NCBI GenBank assembly: GCA_964012875.1
Contig: CAXGUU010000018.1
Coordinates: 1-21,029, forward strand
Source of the DNA: CAXGUU01 sp964012875
GTDB lineage: Bacteria; Pseudomonadota; Gammaproteobacteria; Ga0077536
Length of the DNA: 21,029 bases
Direction: 5' to 3'
In this document: positions 7,642 to 15,473 of the stretch, piece after piece
How the letters are laid out: each line of letters begins with the position of its first letter
Numbering within the stretch: position 1 is the first letter of the stretch
The notes under the pieces: model-generated
Told to the model about the DNA's origin: nothing
Databases searched by the model: none
Seen by the model: the letters and a program-made list of their open reading frames with translations, nothing else
Translations under genes and position numbers: made by a program

Positions 7642-8715
7642 ATGAGTGAACGAAACGAAAAATTCACCGGCACCAAGGCAGTGCAGGCGCATTTGCGCTT
7701 TGACACCACTCGGCTGCAAGAGTGGCTTGAAGTAAACGTTCCGGACTACGTCGGGCCGCTCGAAATCAGAGAGTTTAAGGGTGGGCAATCCAATCCGACC
7801 TACCAACTCGTCACGCCAGGCAAAAAGTATGTTCTCCGGCGCAAGCCGCCTGGCGAGCTGATGCCTTCCGCGCACGCCGTTGATCGCGAATTTCGGGTCA
7901 TTTCCGCCTTGCATGCCGCGGGATTCGCAGCACCCCGGGCCTACGCATTGTGCGAAGACGAAGCAGTGACGGGGACCATGTTTTACGTCATGGAAATGGT
8001 TGACGGGAATATCTACTGGGATCTGACACTGCCGGATCAAACGCCCACTGAGCGCAGAGCCATATACGACGCCAAGGTTTCCACACTGGCTCACCTGCAA
8101 CGTCTCGACTACGCTGAAATCGGACTGGAAGGCTTCGGCAAAACCACCGACTACATGGCGCGTCAGATCCATCGCTGGACAAAAATTTACCAGGCTTCTG
8201 AAACCACAAATATCCCGGTCATGAACAAGCTGATTAGCTGGCTGCCGGAACACATACCTGATTCACAGGAAGTCTGTGTCGTGCACGGCGATTACCGGAT
8301 GGACAACATGGTGTTCCACCCGACTGAGCATCGGGTCGTGGCCGTGCTCGACTGGGAACTGTCGACACTGGGGCACCCGCTGGGTGATTTCGTTTATCAC
8401 CTTTGCCCGTGGCTGTTGCCGCCACTGGACGAACGAATTTCGTCGCTGTCGGGGCTCGACTTCGAGACTCACGGCATCCCGACCATGGAACAGTACATTG
8501 AACGCTATTGCGAATTATCAGGGCGCAAGGAAATCGAGCACCTTGAGTTCTACAACGCCTATACCGTGTGGCGCATGGCGGCAATCTATCAGGGTATTAT
8601 CAAACGGGTGGAAGACGGCACCGCAGCGAGCGCCGACGCGCCGACGACGACGGATATCGTCGAACAGATGGCGGATTGCGCATGGCGTTACGCACAGAGT
8701 AAAACGCCGGACTAA
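7642..8715 (+). CDS. APH-fold kinase, ACAD10/ACAD11 kinase-domain-like
   Basis: 357 aa phosphotransferase of the aminoglycoside phosphotransferase fold. Motifs: glycine-rich FKGGQSNPTY (46-55), the ATP-binding Lys in YVLRRKPPG (63-71), the Brenner box VHGDYRMDN (214-222, catalytic Asp217 and Asn222), and LDWELSTLGHPLGD (236-249) with the metal ligand Asp237. This is the set found in the N-terminal kinase domain of mammalian ACAD11 and in LvaA of Pseudomonas, which phosphorylate 4-hydroxyacyl-CoAs so that an ACAD-like partner can remove phosphate. Here the kinase gene sits 3 bases after the mct-like stop and 14 bases before an ACAD gene, mirroring a split ACAD11. Antibiotic resistance is unlikely given the motif family and context. 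Confidence 0.85.
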   Translation: MSERNEKFTGTKAVQAHLRFDTTRLQEWLEVNVPDYVGPLEIREFKGGQSNPTYQLVTPGKKYVLRRKPPGELMPSAHAVDREFRVISALHAAGFAAPRAYALCEDEAVTGTMFYVMEMVDGNIYWDLTLPDQTPTERRAIYDAKVSTLAHLQRLDYAEIGLEGFGKTTDYMARQIHRWTKIYQASETTNIPVMNKLISWLPEHIPDSQEVCVVHGDYRMDNMVFHPTEHRVVAVLDWELSTLGHPLGDFVYHLCPWLLPPLDERISSLSGLDFETHGIPTMEQYIERYCELSGRKEIEHLEFYNAYTVWRMAAIYQGIIKRVEDGTAASADAPTTTDIVEQMADCAWRYAQSKTPD

Positions 8716-8729
8716 ATTGGGAGAAATTG

Positions 8730-9899
8730 ATGTCTGCATCCATTGCTGACCAACTGAGGTTCGAACCGGCGACTGTGCCGGATGAGCTTAAGGATCTACG
8801 TGCCGAAGTGCGCAGTTTCCTGGAAACTGAACTGGCGGACTATTCCGTGGTTAGCCGCAGCCACGGATGGGAAGCATACGATGCTGATTTCAGTGCCAAA
8901 CTGGGAGCCCGGGGCTGGCTCGGCATGACCCTGCCGAAAGAATACGGCGGCCACGGCCGCGGCGCTTTCGAACGTTACGTTATCGTCGAAGAATGCTTGG
9001 CGGCGGGAGCGCCGACTGCATTTCACTGGGTCGCGGACCGCCAGAGCGGCCCGTTGCTGGTTCGATACGGCACAGAAGAACAGAAAAAGAAAATTATTCC
9101 CGAGATCACTGCCGGCAAGGCCTGTGTCGCGATCGGCATGAGCGAACCGAATTCCGGGTCTGATCTGGCGTCGCTTAAAACGCGCGCTGAGAAGACGTCG
9201 AACGGCTGGCTGGTAAACGGCACTAAAATATGGACCAGTAATGCCCATCGTGCGGACTACATGATCGCGCTGTTCCGTACTGATCCGGACCCTGACAAGA
9301 AACATGGCGGCCTATCGCAATTTCTAATCGATTTGAGCAAAGCCAAAGGCATTACACCGCGCACAATTCAAAACCTTGCCGGTGGGCGAAACTTCAACGA
9401 AGTATCGTTCGTCGATGTAGAACTACCAGACGATGCCCTGATTGGCGCTGAGGGCGCCGGCTGGAAGCAAGTCACCGAAGAACTGGCTTTTGAGCGCAGC
9501 GGGCCGGAACGCTATCTCTCCTGTTTCTTCCTGCTTCGAAAATTGATCGATGCGGTGAAAGATACGGCGGACGGCGCTACCCTCGCCCGCCTCGGCAACC
9601 AGATCGCTTGGGCGACGACGCTTAGGAATATGTCATTGTCGATCGCTTCGAAACTGAATGCCGGCGAAGATCCCCTGCTCGAATCTGCCATAGTCAAAGA
9701 CCTCGGGTGCCAGTTTGAACAGGGTCTACCGGGGCTGGCGCAGGAGCTTTGCGCCCTCGAGCCGACGCTCGAGGGCGATGGTTCAGACTATCAGCAAGTA
9801 CTCGGGTCACTGATGCAGGTCGCACCATCCTTTTCGCTGCGCGGCGGCACACCTGAAATCATGCGCGGCATCATCGCGAAAGGGATGGGTATCCGATGA
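8730..9899 (+). CDS. Acyl-CoA dehydrogenase, catalytic large subunit of a two-gene ACAD
   Basis: 389 aa. ACAD motifs: LPKEYGGHGR (68-77), FAD loop MSEPNSGSDLASL (137-149), GTKIWTSNA (164-172) and the C-terminal RGGTPEIMRGIIAKGMG. The usual YEGT catalytic Glu is replaced (RGGT), but Glu255 in LAFERSG sits at the helix G position used as base by isovaleryl-CoA and long-chain ACADs and by steroid-type ACADs. The GGTPEI ending is typical of catalytic subunits in the heteromeric FadE/ChsE enzymes. Start ATG 8730 has GGGAGA about 6 bases upstream; an in-frame TTG at 8727 is not needed. The stop overlaps the next ATG (ATGA), so the two subunits are translationally coupled. A perfect 11-bp hairpin lies in its 3' part. 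Confidence 0.88.
   Translation: MSASIADQLRFEPATVPDELKDLRAEVRSFLETELADYSVVSRSHGWEAYDADFSAKLGARGWLGMTLPKEYGGHGRGAFERYVIVEECLAAGAPTAFHWVADRQSGPLLVRYGTEEQKKKIIPEITAGKACVAIGMSEPNSGSDLASLKTRAEKTSNGWLVNGTKIWTSNAHRADYMIALFRTDPDPDKKHGGLSQFLIDLSKAKGITPRTIQNLAGGRNFNEVSFVDVELPDDALIGAEGAGWKQVTEELAFERSGPERYLSCFFLLRKLIDAVKDTADGATLARLGNQIAWATTLRNMSLSIASKLNAGEDPLLESAIVKDLGCQFEQGLPGLAQELCALEPTLEGDGSDYQQVLGSLMQVAPSFSLRGGTPEIMRGIIAKGMGIR
9752..9777 (+). other. Perfect 11-bp intragenic stem-loop in the ACAD large subunit
   Basis: CGCCCTCGAGC at 9752-9762 and GCTCGAGGGCG at 9767-9777 are exact reverse complements, separated by the 4-base loop CGAC. It lies inside coding sequence for ALEPTLEGDG, about 120 bases before the coupled small-subunit start. 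No T run follows, so it is not an intrinsic terminator. It could affect mRNA stability or be a codon-level accident. Confidence 0.55.
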
Positions 9900-10933
9900 A
9901 CGAAATGCGCACCATCCTGGAAGAGAGCGTTTCGCGCCTGTTTGCCGATCAGCTGGGCTGGGATCGCCTCACTGAGATTGAACAAAGCGGTTTCCCTGAT
10001 AATCTTTGGGACCAGGTCACCGAACAGGGTATCCACCTCGTACTCGCGAATGAGTCTGCCGGCGGCATGGAAGCGGGCTGGGGCGATGCCTTCGTGATAC
10101 TGCGCGCCTGCGGTCGCTACGCCGTACCCTTGCCAGTTGCCGAGACGATACTCGCCTCCCATCTTGCACGTTCAGCCAACGCAAACCTGCCTGAAGGTAT
10201 CCCCGGACTTGTATTAAACGGGACCAAACGCGCCGGAGACACACTTTCGCTCGACCGGGCCGTTGTTCCCTGGGGGCGTCGCGCCGACTACCTGCTGGCC
10301 ATCGTTGACGATGAAGTTGTTATTGCGGACAACAGCGGAATTGCTGTTACTGAAGCCAACAACATCGGACTCGATCCGCGCGACGTACTTTCCGGGGACA
10401 CGCCGATTCGATCGAGCCACCCCTGCGCAGGCGCCGCTAGCGAACTGCAGTATCTTGGTGCACTTGCCCGGAGCAGTCAGATTGCCGGGGGCGCGGCCGC
10501 TGCGCTCGACCTCGCCACGCAATACGCCAGCGAGCGTGAACAGTTTGGCCGACCACTGTCAAAGTTTCAGGCGATCCAGCACCACCTGGCCGATTTGGCG
10601 GGTATCGTCGCTTCAGTGGATGCCATCAGCGTCGCCGCCTGCGAAGCTTACGACGCCCGCGGCATTAACCGCGGTGCGCGCAATGCCCGGTTCGAAATCG
10701 CGGCAGCAAAGTGTCGCGCCAGCGACGGTGTGGAGAAGATCACCCGACTTGCCCACCAGGTGCATGGTGCCATTGGATTCACGTACGAATACGGCCTGCA
10801 TTTTACGACCCGGCGCCTGTGGTCGTGGCGGGCGGAATTTGGCGGCGCGTCTGAATGGGGTCGGTGCCTTGGCGAGATCGCCGTGGGCCAGGGAGGCGAT
10901 CAAATCTGGCCCTGGATCACCGACACACACTAG
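9896..10933 (+). CDS. Acyl-CoA dehydrogenase-like small (non-catalytic) subunit
   Basis: 345 aa ACAD-fold protein, shorter than usual. The N-terminal and middle domains are degenerate (no TEPxxGSD FAD loop, no W-T/S motif), while the C-terminal helical domain is well kept: ASEREQFGRPLSKFQAIQHHLADLA and HGAIGFTYEYGLHFTTRRLW. No Glu is present at either known catalytic position: the helix G region reads LARSSQ and the C-terminus RAEFGGASEW. This is the profile of the FAD-sharing, non-catalytic partner in alpha2beta2 ACADs such as ChsE1-ChsE2. Its ATG overlaps the large-subunit TGA by the ATGA arrangement, supporting a 1:1 complex. Function alone is unlikely. Confidence 0.85.
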   Translation: MNEMRTILEESVSRLFADQLGWDRLTEIEQSGFPDNLWDQVTEQGIHLVLANESAGGMEAGWGDAFVILRACGRYAVPLPVAETILASHLARSANANLPEGIPGLVLNGTKRAGDTLSLDRAVVPWGRRADYLLAIVDDEVVIADNSGIAVTEANNIGLDPRDVLSGDTPIRSSHPCAGAASELQYLGALARSSQIAGGAAAALDLATQYASEREQFGRPLSKFQAIQHHLADLAGIVASVDAISVAACEAYDARGINRGARNARFEIAAAKCRASDGVEKITRLAHQVHGAIGFTYEYGLHFTTRRLWSWRAEFGGASEWGRCLGEIAVGQGGDQIWPWITDTH

Positions 10934-11078
10934 AAATGCCGGCTCGCGGCACGAACTGTGTCGCGGACTCGATGGCGACGCCCGTGTTTGCCTGCCACGC
11001 CTCATCCGTGAGCGAATCGCTCGCGCCCGCATCTCATCCCGGACATTGACACGGGGATAAAGAACAACCAGGGAAAAC
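10934..11078. other. 145-base gap between ACAD small subunit and crotonase gene
   Basis: The only sizeable gap inside the 2932-11885 operon. It encodes nothing recognisable; a 64-aa ORF across it lacks motifs. A short inverted repeat GAGCG-AAT-CGCTC lies at 11010-11022. It could hold an internal promoter for the crotonase gene, but I see no convincing -10/-35 pair, and no T-rich terminator. Confidence 0.45.
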
Positions 11079-11885
11079 ATGATGAACGATGATGAACTTC
11101 TGCTCTCGATTGAGGGTGCGCTGGCACACCTAACCATCAATCGGCCCAACACGCGCAATCCACTTGGGCATGTTGGCGACGGCGAGCGTTTTCAGAGTGC
11201 GATAGACACGATCAACGCCGACGGCAACGTGCGTTGCGTGATCATGACCGGTGCCGGCAAGGCCTTCTCCGCCGGCGGAGATCTGAAATCGATGCGGGAG
11301 AAATCGGGACATTTCGGCGGCACGCCAATCGAACTTCGCGAACATTATCGACATAGCATCCATGGCATTATCAAGGCTCTGTGGCGGCTCGAAGTGCCGA
11401 TGGTCGGCGCCATAAATGGTCCCGCCATTGGCCTTGGTAACGATGTCGCCTCACTGTGCGATATCCGTATCGCCGCGAAGTCGGCCAAGTTCGGCGCAAC
11501 GTTCCTCAAGATGGGTCTGCTGCCGGGCGACGGTGGCGCATGGTTGTTGCCGCGGCATATCGGCTGGTCTCGCGCGGCCGAACTCTTTTTCACCGGTGAT
11601 GTCATCGATGCACAAACAGCATGCGACTGGGGTCTGGTGTCGAAGGTTGTCGATGACAACGCCCTGATGGCAGAAGCGGAGGCCCTGGCCACCCGAATCA
11701 GTGCACAACCGCCGCAGGCACTGCGCATGACGAAAAAGCTGATGCGTGACGGCACCATGGCGAGCTTCGAGAACGTGATGGAAATGAGCGCCGCACTCCA
11801 GGTGAGTCTGCACAACACAGAAGACCACGTAGAAGCGGTCAATGCCTTTTTTGAAAAACGGGACCCAGAATTCAGCGGACGCTAG
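11079..11885 (+). CDS. Enoyl-CoA hydratase/isomerase (crotonase) family protein
   Basis: 268 aa crotonase-fold protein. The oxyanion-hole segments are present: AFSAGGDL and NGPAIGLGNDVASLCDIRIAA. Compared with classic enoyl-CoA hydratase, the first catalytic Glu (GGGCE) is an Asp (GLGND) and the second (FAQPEI) is Phe (FGATFL), while an extra Asp appears in LLPGDGGAW. This argues against simple hydration and for an isomerase, hydrolase or lyase reaction of the superfamily. Two adjacent ATGs (11079, 11082) follow a CAGGGA box. It is the last gene of the plus-strand acyl-CoA operon, after a 145-base gap, and converges with the minus-strand epimerase gene. Confidence 0.85.
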   Translation: MMNDDELLLSIEGALAHLTINRPNTRNPLGHVGDGERFQSAIDTINADGNVRCVIMTGAGKAFSAGGDLKSMREKSGHFGGTPIELREHYRHSIHGIIKALWRLEVPMVGAINGPAIGLGNDVASLCDIRIAAKSAKFGATFLKMGLLPGDGGAWLLPRHIGWSRAAELFFTGDVIDAQTACDWGLVSKVVDDNALMAEAEALATRISAQPPQALRMTKKLMRDGTMASFENVMEMSAALQVSLHNTEDHVEAVNAFFEKRDPEFSGR

Positions 11886-11947
11886 CGGCGGCCGAAAAAG
11901 CAATTCTTGCACGCCAGTTAGCTGCCCCGGCGGGAAGTTTCACGCTG

Positions 11948-13066
11948 TCAGCTTGAATCCGCACCGGAGGACACAAAGGGTTTGAGTCCATCGACGATTC
12001 TGGCGCTCGGGGAATCCGCAGGCAGAGCCTGTGGGGATTCGCGGCCGGCGCCGCTGGCCAACGCATCATCAACGAAACGATTGATGACATCAGGCTCGTA
12101 ACGACTAAGAACCGCCGTCTCACCAAGACCTTCCCGGCGTTCCGTCGCCCCGCGCATGAGCAAGGTCGGCTTACCCAGCACAGCGAGTTCTTCCTGGTTG
12201 CTGCCTCCGTCAGTGATGACGAACTGCGCTTGGTGAATCAACCGCATAAAGGGCAGATAAGTCATGCGCGGCACGCAATCGATCCGCCCCGGTTCATCGA
12301 GCTGCGTCCGCAACGCGAATTTGTCCAACTGCGACGCGGTCGCAGGATGCAGCACAAACACCAGCCGAATGCGACGGCCGAGTTCGACCAGGGTTTGCAC
12401 GATGAATGCCAGACGTTCACGGCGGAAAATATTCTCAAAGCGATGCAATGACACGACTGCAAATGGCTCGCCGGCGTCGTGGGAATGATCGGCCCCGCTG
12501 GACTCGAGTACGATGCGAACCGCATCAACAATCGTATTGTGCCCCGTATCGAAGGCCTGCACGCGATACCTTGCCATGTTGCTGAACGCCCAGTTGCCCG
12601 GACAGAATGCGATGTGCGCCAGCCGAAATACGACCCGACGGGTCAGCTCCTCCGGAAACGGCTGCGTCAGGTCGCCCGACGTCAGGCCGGATTCGACATG
12701 CACCACCTTGTAACCGTAAAGACGGCCAAGCACGGCGCCGAGCAGGGTCGAAAACGTGTCGCCATGCACAACCATGGCGTGGGGGCCTGCACCGTTAGGG
12801 CGAAGCAGGGATCGACGCGATGTCAGGGCGCGCAGAAATATTCGAATCAACCATAAGCCCATCTGTGCCATACCGCTGATCTCAGGTCCTTCGTAGAGTA
12901 AACGGGGGCGCTGGCGCACGCCGAATTCGTCCAGTAGTTCGCACATGGTCGATTTATGCTGACCGCTAAATACCAGACGATATTCAAGTTGGCGTTGATC
13001 GAGTTCGCACAGGACCGGTGCCATTTTGATCAGCTGCGCCCGCGTTCCGATCAAACAGCAAATCAC
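11948..13066 (-). CDS. UDP-N-acetylglucosamine 2-epimerase family protein (WecB/MnaA-like)
   Basis: 372 aa GT-B fold enzyme. Counterparts of the WecB active-site residues are present: Asp103 in VHGDTFST, Glu125 in HVESGLTSGD, Glu139 in PFPEE and His208 in SLHRFENI; the UDP-binding TDGGSNQEE (285-293) and LGKP follow. The N-terminal motif reads IGTRAQLIKMAP rather than GTRPEAIKMAP. Classic members convert UDP-GlcNAc to UDP-ManNAc for surface polysaccharides; hydrolysing relatives release ManNAc. Start is GTG, because an in-frame TGA lies 15 bases upstream of it. It follows the enolase-superfamily gene by 35 bases on the same strand, with no other polysaccharide gene in sight, so its role here is unclear. 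Confidence 0.85.
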   Translation of the reverse strand: MICCLIGTRAQLIKMAPVLCELDQRQLEYRLVFSGQHKSTMCELLDEFGVRQRPRLLYEGPEISGMAQMGLWLIRIFLRALTSRRSLLRPNGAGPHAMVVHGDTFSTLLGAVLGRLYGYKVVHVESGLTSGDLTQPFPEELTRRVVFRLAHIAFCPGNWAFSNMARYRVQAFDTGHNTIVDAVRIVLESSGADHSHDAGEPFAVVSLHRFENIFRRERLAFIVQTLVELGRRIRLVFVLHPATASQLDKFALRTQLDEPGRIDCVPRMTYLPFMRLIHQAQFVITDGGSNQEELAVLGKPTLLMRGATERREGLGETAVLSRYEPDVINRFVDDALASGAGRESPQALPADSPSARIVDGLKPFVSSGADSS

Positions 13067-13101
13067 GTTGTCGACTCAGTCATTACCGACGCCATTGCAT
13101 T

Positions 13102-14277
13102 TCAGACGTAACCGGCCCCGGAAATAGCGCCGAAGCTAGCCATGACCGATTCGTCCACCGTTACGCCAAGTCCCGGCCCTGAGGGCGGCGCGTAATAGCC
13201 ATGGACGTCGACTTCGATACCTGCTTCAAATAATTCGTCACGGAACGGATTGAAGCGGCTGACGTCTGCCTCGAAATAACCCGCGTTGGGGATGGCGGCG
13301 AGGACGTGCAATGACGCCGACATGTTCAGTGCTGTTACCGAAGTGTGAGGGTGGATCTCAATGCCCGCCGTATTTGCCAATCGCGCGATACGCATCAGCT
13401 CGGTAATGCCGCCGGTCTTCGAGATATCCGGCTGCCATACCGTGATCACGCCGTCATCCAGGCATCGTTCAAAATCGAACCGGGTGTAGTGATTTTCGCC
13501 CGCCGCGATCGGTACCGGGCATACGGCTTGAGCCTGACGATAGCTTTTAAAGTCGTGTGCCGGAAACGGCTCTTCCAGCCACCGAATATCATGGTCGGTC
13601 AAGGCCGGGCCAATCGCAGCAACATCATTGACGGTATATGCCGTATTGGCATCCACCATGATGGTGACGTCGTTGCCAACGACATTGCGAACGGCTGCAA
13701 TCCGCGCCACATCCTGCGAAACAGAGTCGCCGACCCGAAGCTTGAGCGCGCGGAATCCACGGCCCACCAGGTCGCTTGCCTCGTTGCTGAGTCTCGCGGG
13801 TGTATCGAAACCGAGGGCGATACCGCCAGCGTAAGCCATGCAGCGCGACGCGGCCTCGGAGGAGCGGTCGTCGTCTATGGTGTGTTCGGACAATAGCTGG
13901 AAAAGCGGACGCTGTTGTCGTTGCCCCCGAATATCCCACAGCGCCATGTCGATGCCGCTCAATGCAATCGCCGCGGCCGCGCCGGTACCGTGACTGGCTA
14001 GCTGCAGGCGGTATATGCGCTCCCAGACCTCTTCCGGAGATTCGGAATCCATCCCAACGAGCGCCGGAGCCAGGGTGCTGCTCACCAATTCCGCGATCAC
14101 CGTTGGCGCGCGGCCGGCGTGAGCTTCACCCCAGCCGCTAATGCCATCGCCCGCCCGAACCTCGACCAGTACGGCGTCGCGCTTGATAGCTTTCCCGATA
14201 CCGAGATTGACCTGGTATTCAGGTGGCAGCGCGAACGAAATCGGCCAGGCAGAAATGCGATCGATTGATGTCGTCAT
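13102..14277 (-). CDS. Enolase-superfamily enzyme, mandelate racemase subgroup
   Basis: 391 aa (beta/alpha)7-beta barrel enzyme. Metal ligands are Asp209 (VDANTAY), Glu235 (WLEEPF) and Glu261 (AAGENH). The KxK-type motif is K179-L-R181, and the His-Asp dyad of the mandelate racemase subgroup is represented by Asp284 (WQPDISKTGG) and a His in EIHPHTS (309 or 311). Such enzymes abstract the alpha proton of a carboxylate, giving racemisation or sugar-acid dehydration. An insertion rich in acidic and polar residues occupies about 131-145. It is divergent from a transporter gene 71 bases away and probably co-transcribed with the downstream epimerase. The substrate cannot be assigned; a sugar acid or N-acyl amino acid is possible. 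Confidence 0.87.
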   Translation of the reverse strand: MTTSIDRISAWPISFALPPEYQVNLGIGKAIKRDAVLVEVRAGDGISGWGEAHAGRAPTVIAELVSSTLAPALVGMDSESPEEVWERIYRLQLASHGTGAAAAIALSGIDMALWDIRGQRQQRPLFQLLSEHTIDDDRSSEAASRCMAYAGGIALGFDTPARLSNEASDLVGRGFRALKLRVGDSVSQDVARIAAVRNVVGNDVTIMVDANTAYTVNDVAAIGPALTDHDIRWLEEPFPAHDFKSYRQAQAVCPVPIAAGENHYTRFDFERCLDDGVITVWQPDISKTGGITELMRIARLANTAGIEIHPHTSVTALNMSASLHVLAAIPNAGYFEADVSRFNPFRDELFEAGIEVDVHGYYAPPSGPGLGVTVDESVMASFGAISGAGYV

Positions 14278-14348
14278 TGGCTTCGTCCCGAACGGGCCTG
14301 CTGGTACGGATTATGGTTTGTGCGGCAAAGACTGATACTTTCGTCCGC

Positions 14349-15449
14349 ATGTTCTTCAGAACCTACATCGTGCCAGCGGCCGTCTTTCAAAGCGTCATTA
14401 TTGGTGGTGGCTATGGTACCGGACGCGAAGTCATCGAGTACGTCACCCGGCACGGTGGCGCGAATGGCTATGTCGCCTGCGCAGTGATTGGTTTTACGTT
14501 TGCCGTCATACTGGCAACCGCATTTGCCTTCGCCGTGCAGTTTCAGGCCCGCGACTACCGGATTTTTCTGCGGACACTGCTGGGGCGCGGATGGTTTGTC
14601 TACGAAATCCTGCTGACTGCCTTGCTTGTCATCGTCATCGCAGTGGTCGCGGCGGCGGCCGGCAGAATCGCCGATCAAGGCTTCGGCCTGCCGCCAAGAC
14701 TGGGCATCGCAAGCCTGCTCATCACCGTGGTGGTGCTGCATTTTTTCGGTCGGCAATGGGTGCTCAACGCTTTGTCATTGTGGTCGTTTATTCTGATGGC
14801 CGGCCTCCTTGCTTTCGTCATGACATCCGCGCAGGACATCGCTTTAATACCAGGTAGTGTCATAGCCGGCGGCGACCTGTTCGGTGCCGCTCGCAGCGGT
14901 TTTCAGTTCGCCATTTACAACGCGGCTCTGGTACCGGCGCTGCTATATTGCACGAACAGCATTGAGAACACGCGTTCGGCTGCCCTCGCCGGCGCCGTCG
15001 CGGGCGTGTTCGGGGTGGTCCCCGCCGTGCTGTTGCACGGTGTATTCGCGCCTCACATGCCGCTGATCACAAACGAGGAAATTCCGGTGTACTGGTTGCT
15101 TAACCAGCTGGGTCATGGCCTCGCCGTTGCCACCTACTTTCTGATTCTGCTCGGCACGGTGATCCTGACTGTTGTTGGCGTGCTGCAGGGTGTGCAGGAC
15201 CGCCTCGATGGCTGGCGCCGTGAACGGAAACTGGCACCCTATGCAGGTGCTGTGCACGCGGGGATCGCGGCAATCATGCTGGTCGTCGCTTTGACCTTGT
15301 CGGAGTTTGGTATCGTCACCCTCATCGCCAGAGGCTACGGCTGGCTCTCGTGGGGGTTCTTCTTTGTATTTACATTGCCGTTGCTGACCCTGGGCGTGGC
15401 CCGCATTCAAGGCTGGCACGTTGACCAAGACCCTATAGCTAACACCTGA
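14349..15449 (+). CDS. YkvI-like multi-spanning membrane transporter
   Basis: About 366 aa, with roughly ten hydrophobic segments and an N-terminal SVIIGGGYGTGREVIEYVTRHG motif that resembles the unwound first helix (GxGFxSGxE) of YkvI-type transporters with the LeuT-like fold. Located in the inner membrane; it presumably moves an amino-acid-like or small organic solute with a cation. I choose ATG 14349 because the hydrophobic helix begins there; an in-frame ATG at 14313 would add 12 polar residues, and longer extensions would run into the divergent enolase gene. It starts a plus-strand group with RidA (24 bases downstream) and a GGCT-like gene, suggesting uptake and processing of a nitrogen-containing compound. 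The substrate is unknown. Confidence 0.8.
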   Translation: MFFRTYIVPAAVFQSVIIGGGYGTGREVIEYVTRHGGANGYVACAVIGFTFAVILATAFAFAVQFQARDYRIFLRTLLGRGWFVYEILLTALLVIVIAVVAAAAGRIADQGFGLPPRLGIASLLITVVVLHFFGRQWVLNALSLWSFILMAGLLAFVMTSAQDIALIPGSVIAGGDLFGAARSGFQFAIYNAALVPALLYCTNSIENTRSAALAGAVAGVFGVVPAVLLHGVFAPHMPLITNEEIPVYWLLNQLGHGLAVATYFLILLGTVILTVVGVLQGVQDRLDGWRRERKLAPYAGAVHAGIAAIMLVVALTLSEFGIVTLIARGYGWLSWGFFFVFTLPLLTLGVARIQGWHVDQDPIANT

Positions 15450-15473
15450 AAAACACTGTGGAGAAACAACAGC

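Noticed and set aside
7525..8253. Minus-strand 242-aa open frame
   Set aside because: Antisense to the kinase and the end of the Mct-like gene; no motifs and no ribosome-binding site.
7642..8715. Aminoglycoside resistance gene
   Set aside because: APH fold, but the motif variants and the neighbouring ACAD genes match ACAD11/LvaA-type acyl-CoA kinases; no mobile element or resistance context.
10263..11060. Plus-strand 265-aa open frame overlapping the ACAD small subunit
   Set aside because: Out of phase with a gene that has clear ACAD C-terminal motifs; the translation is Arg/Pro/Ser-rich shadow sequence.
11886..11947. Bidirectional terminator between the convergent crotonase and epimerase genes
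   Set aside because: The 62-base gap has no convincing stem followed by a T run on either strand.
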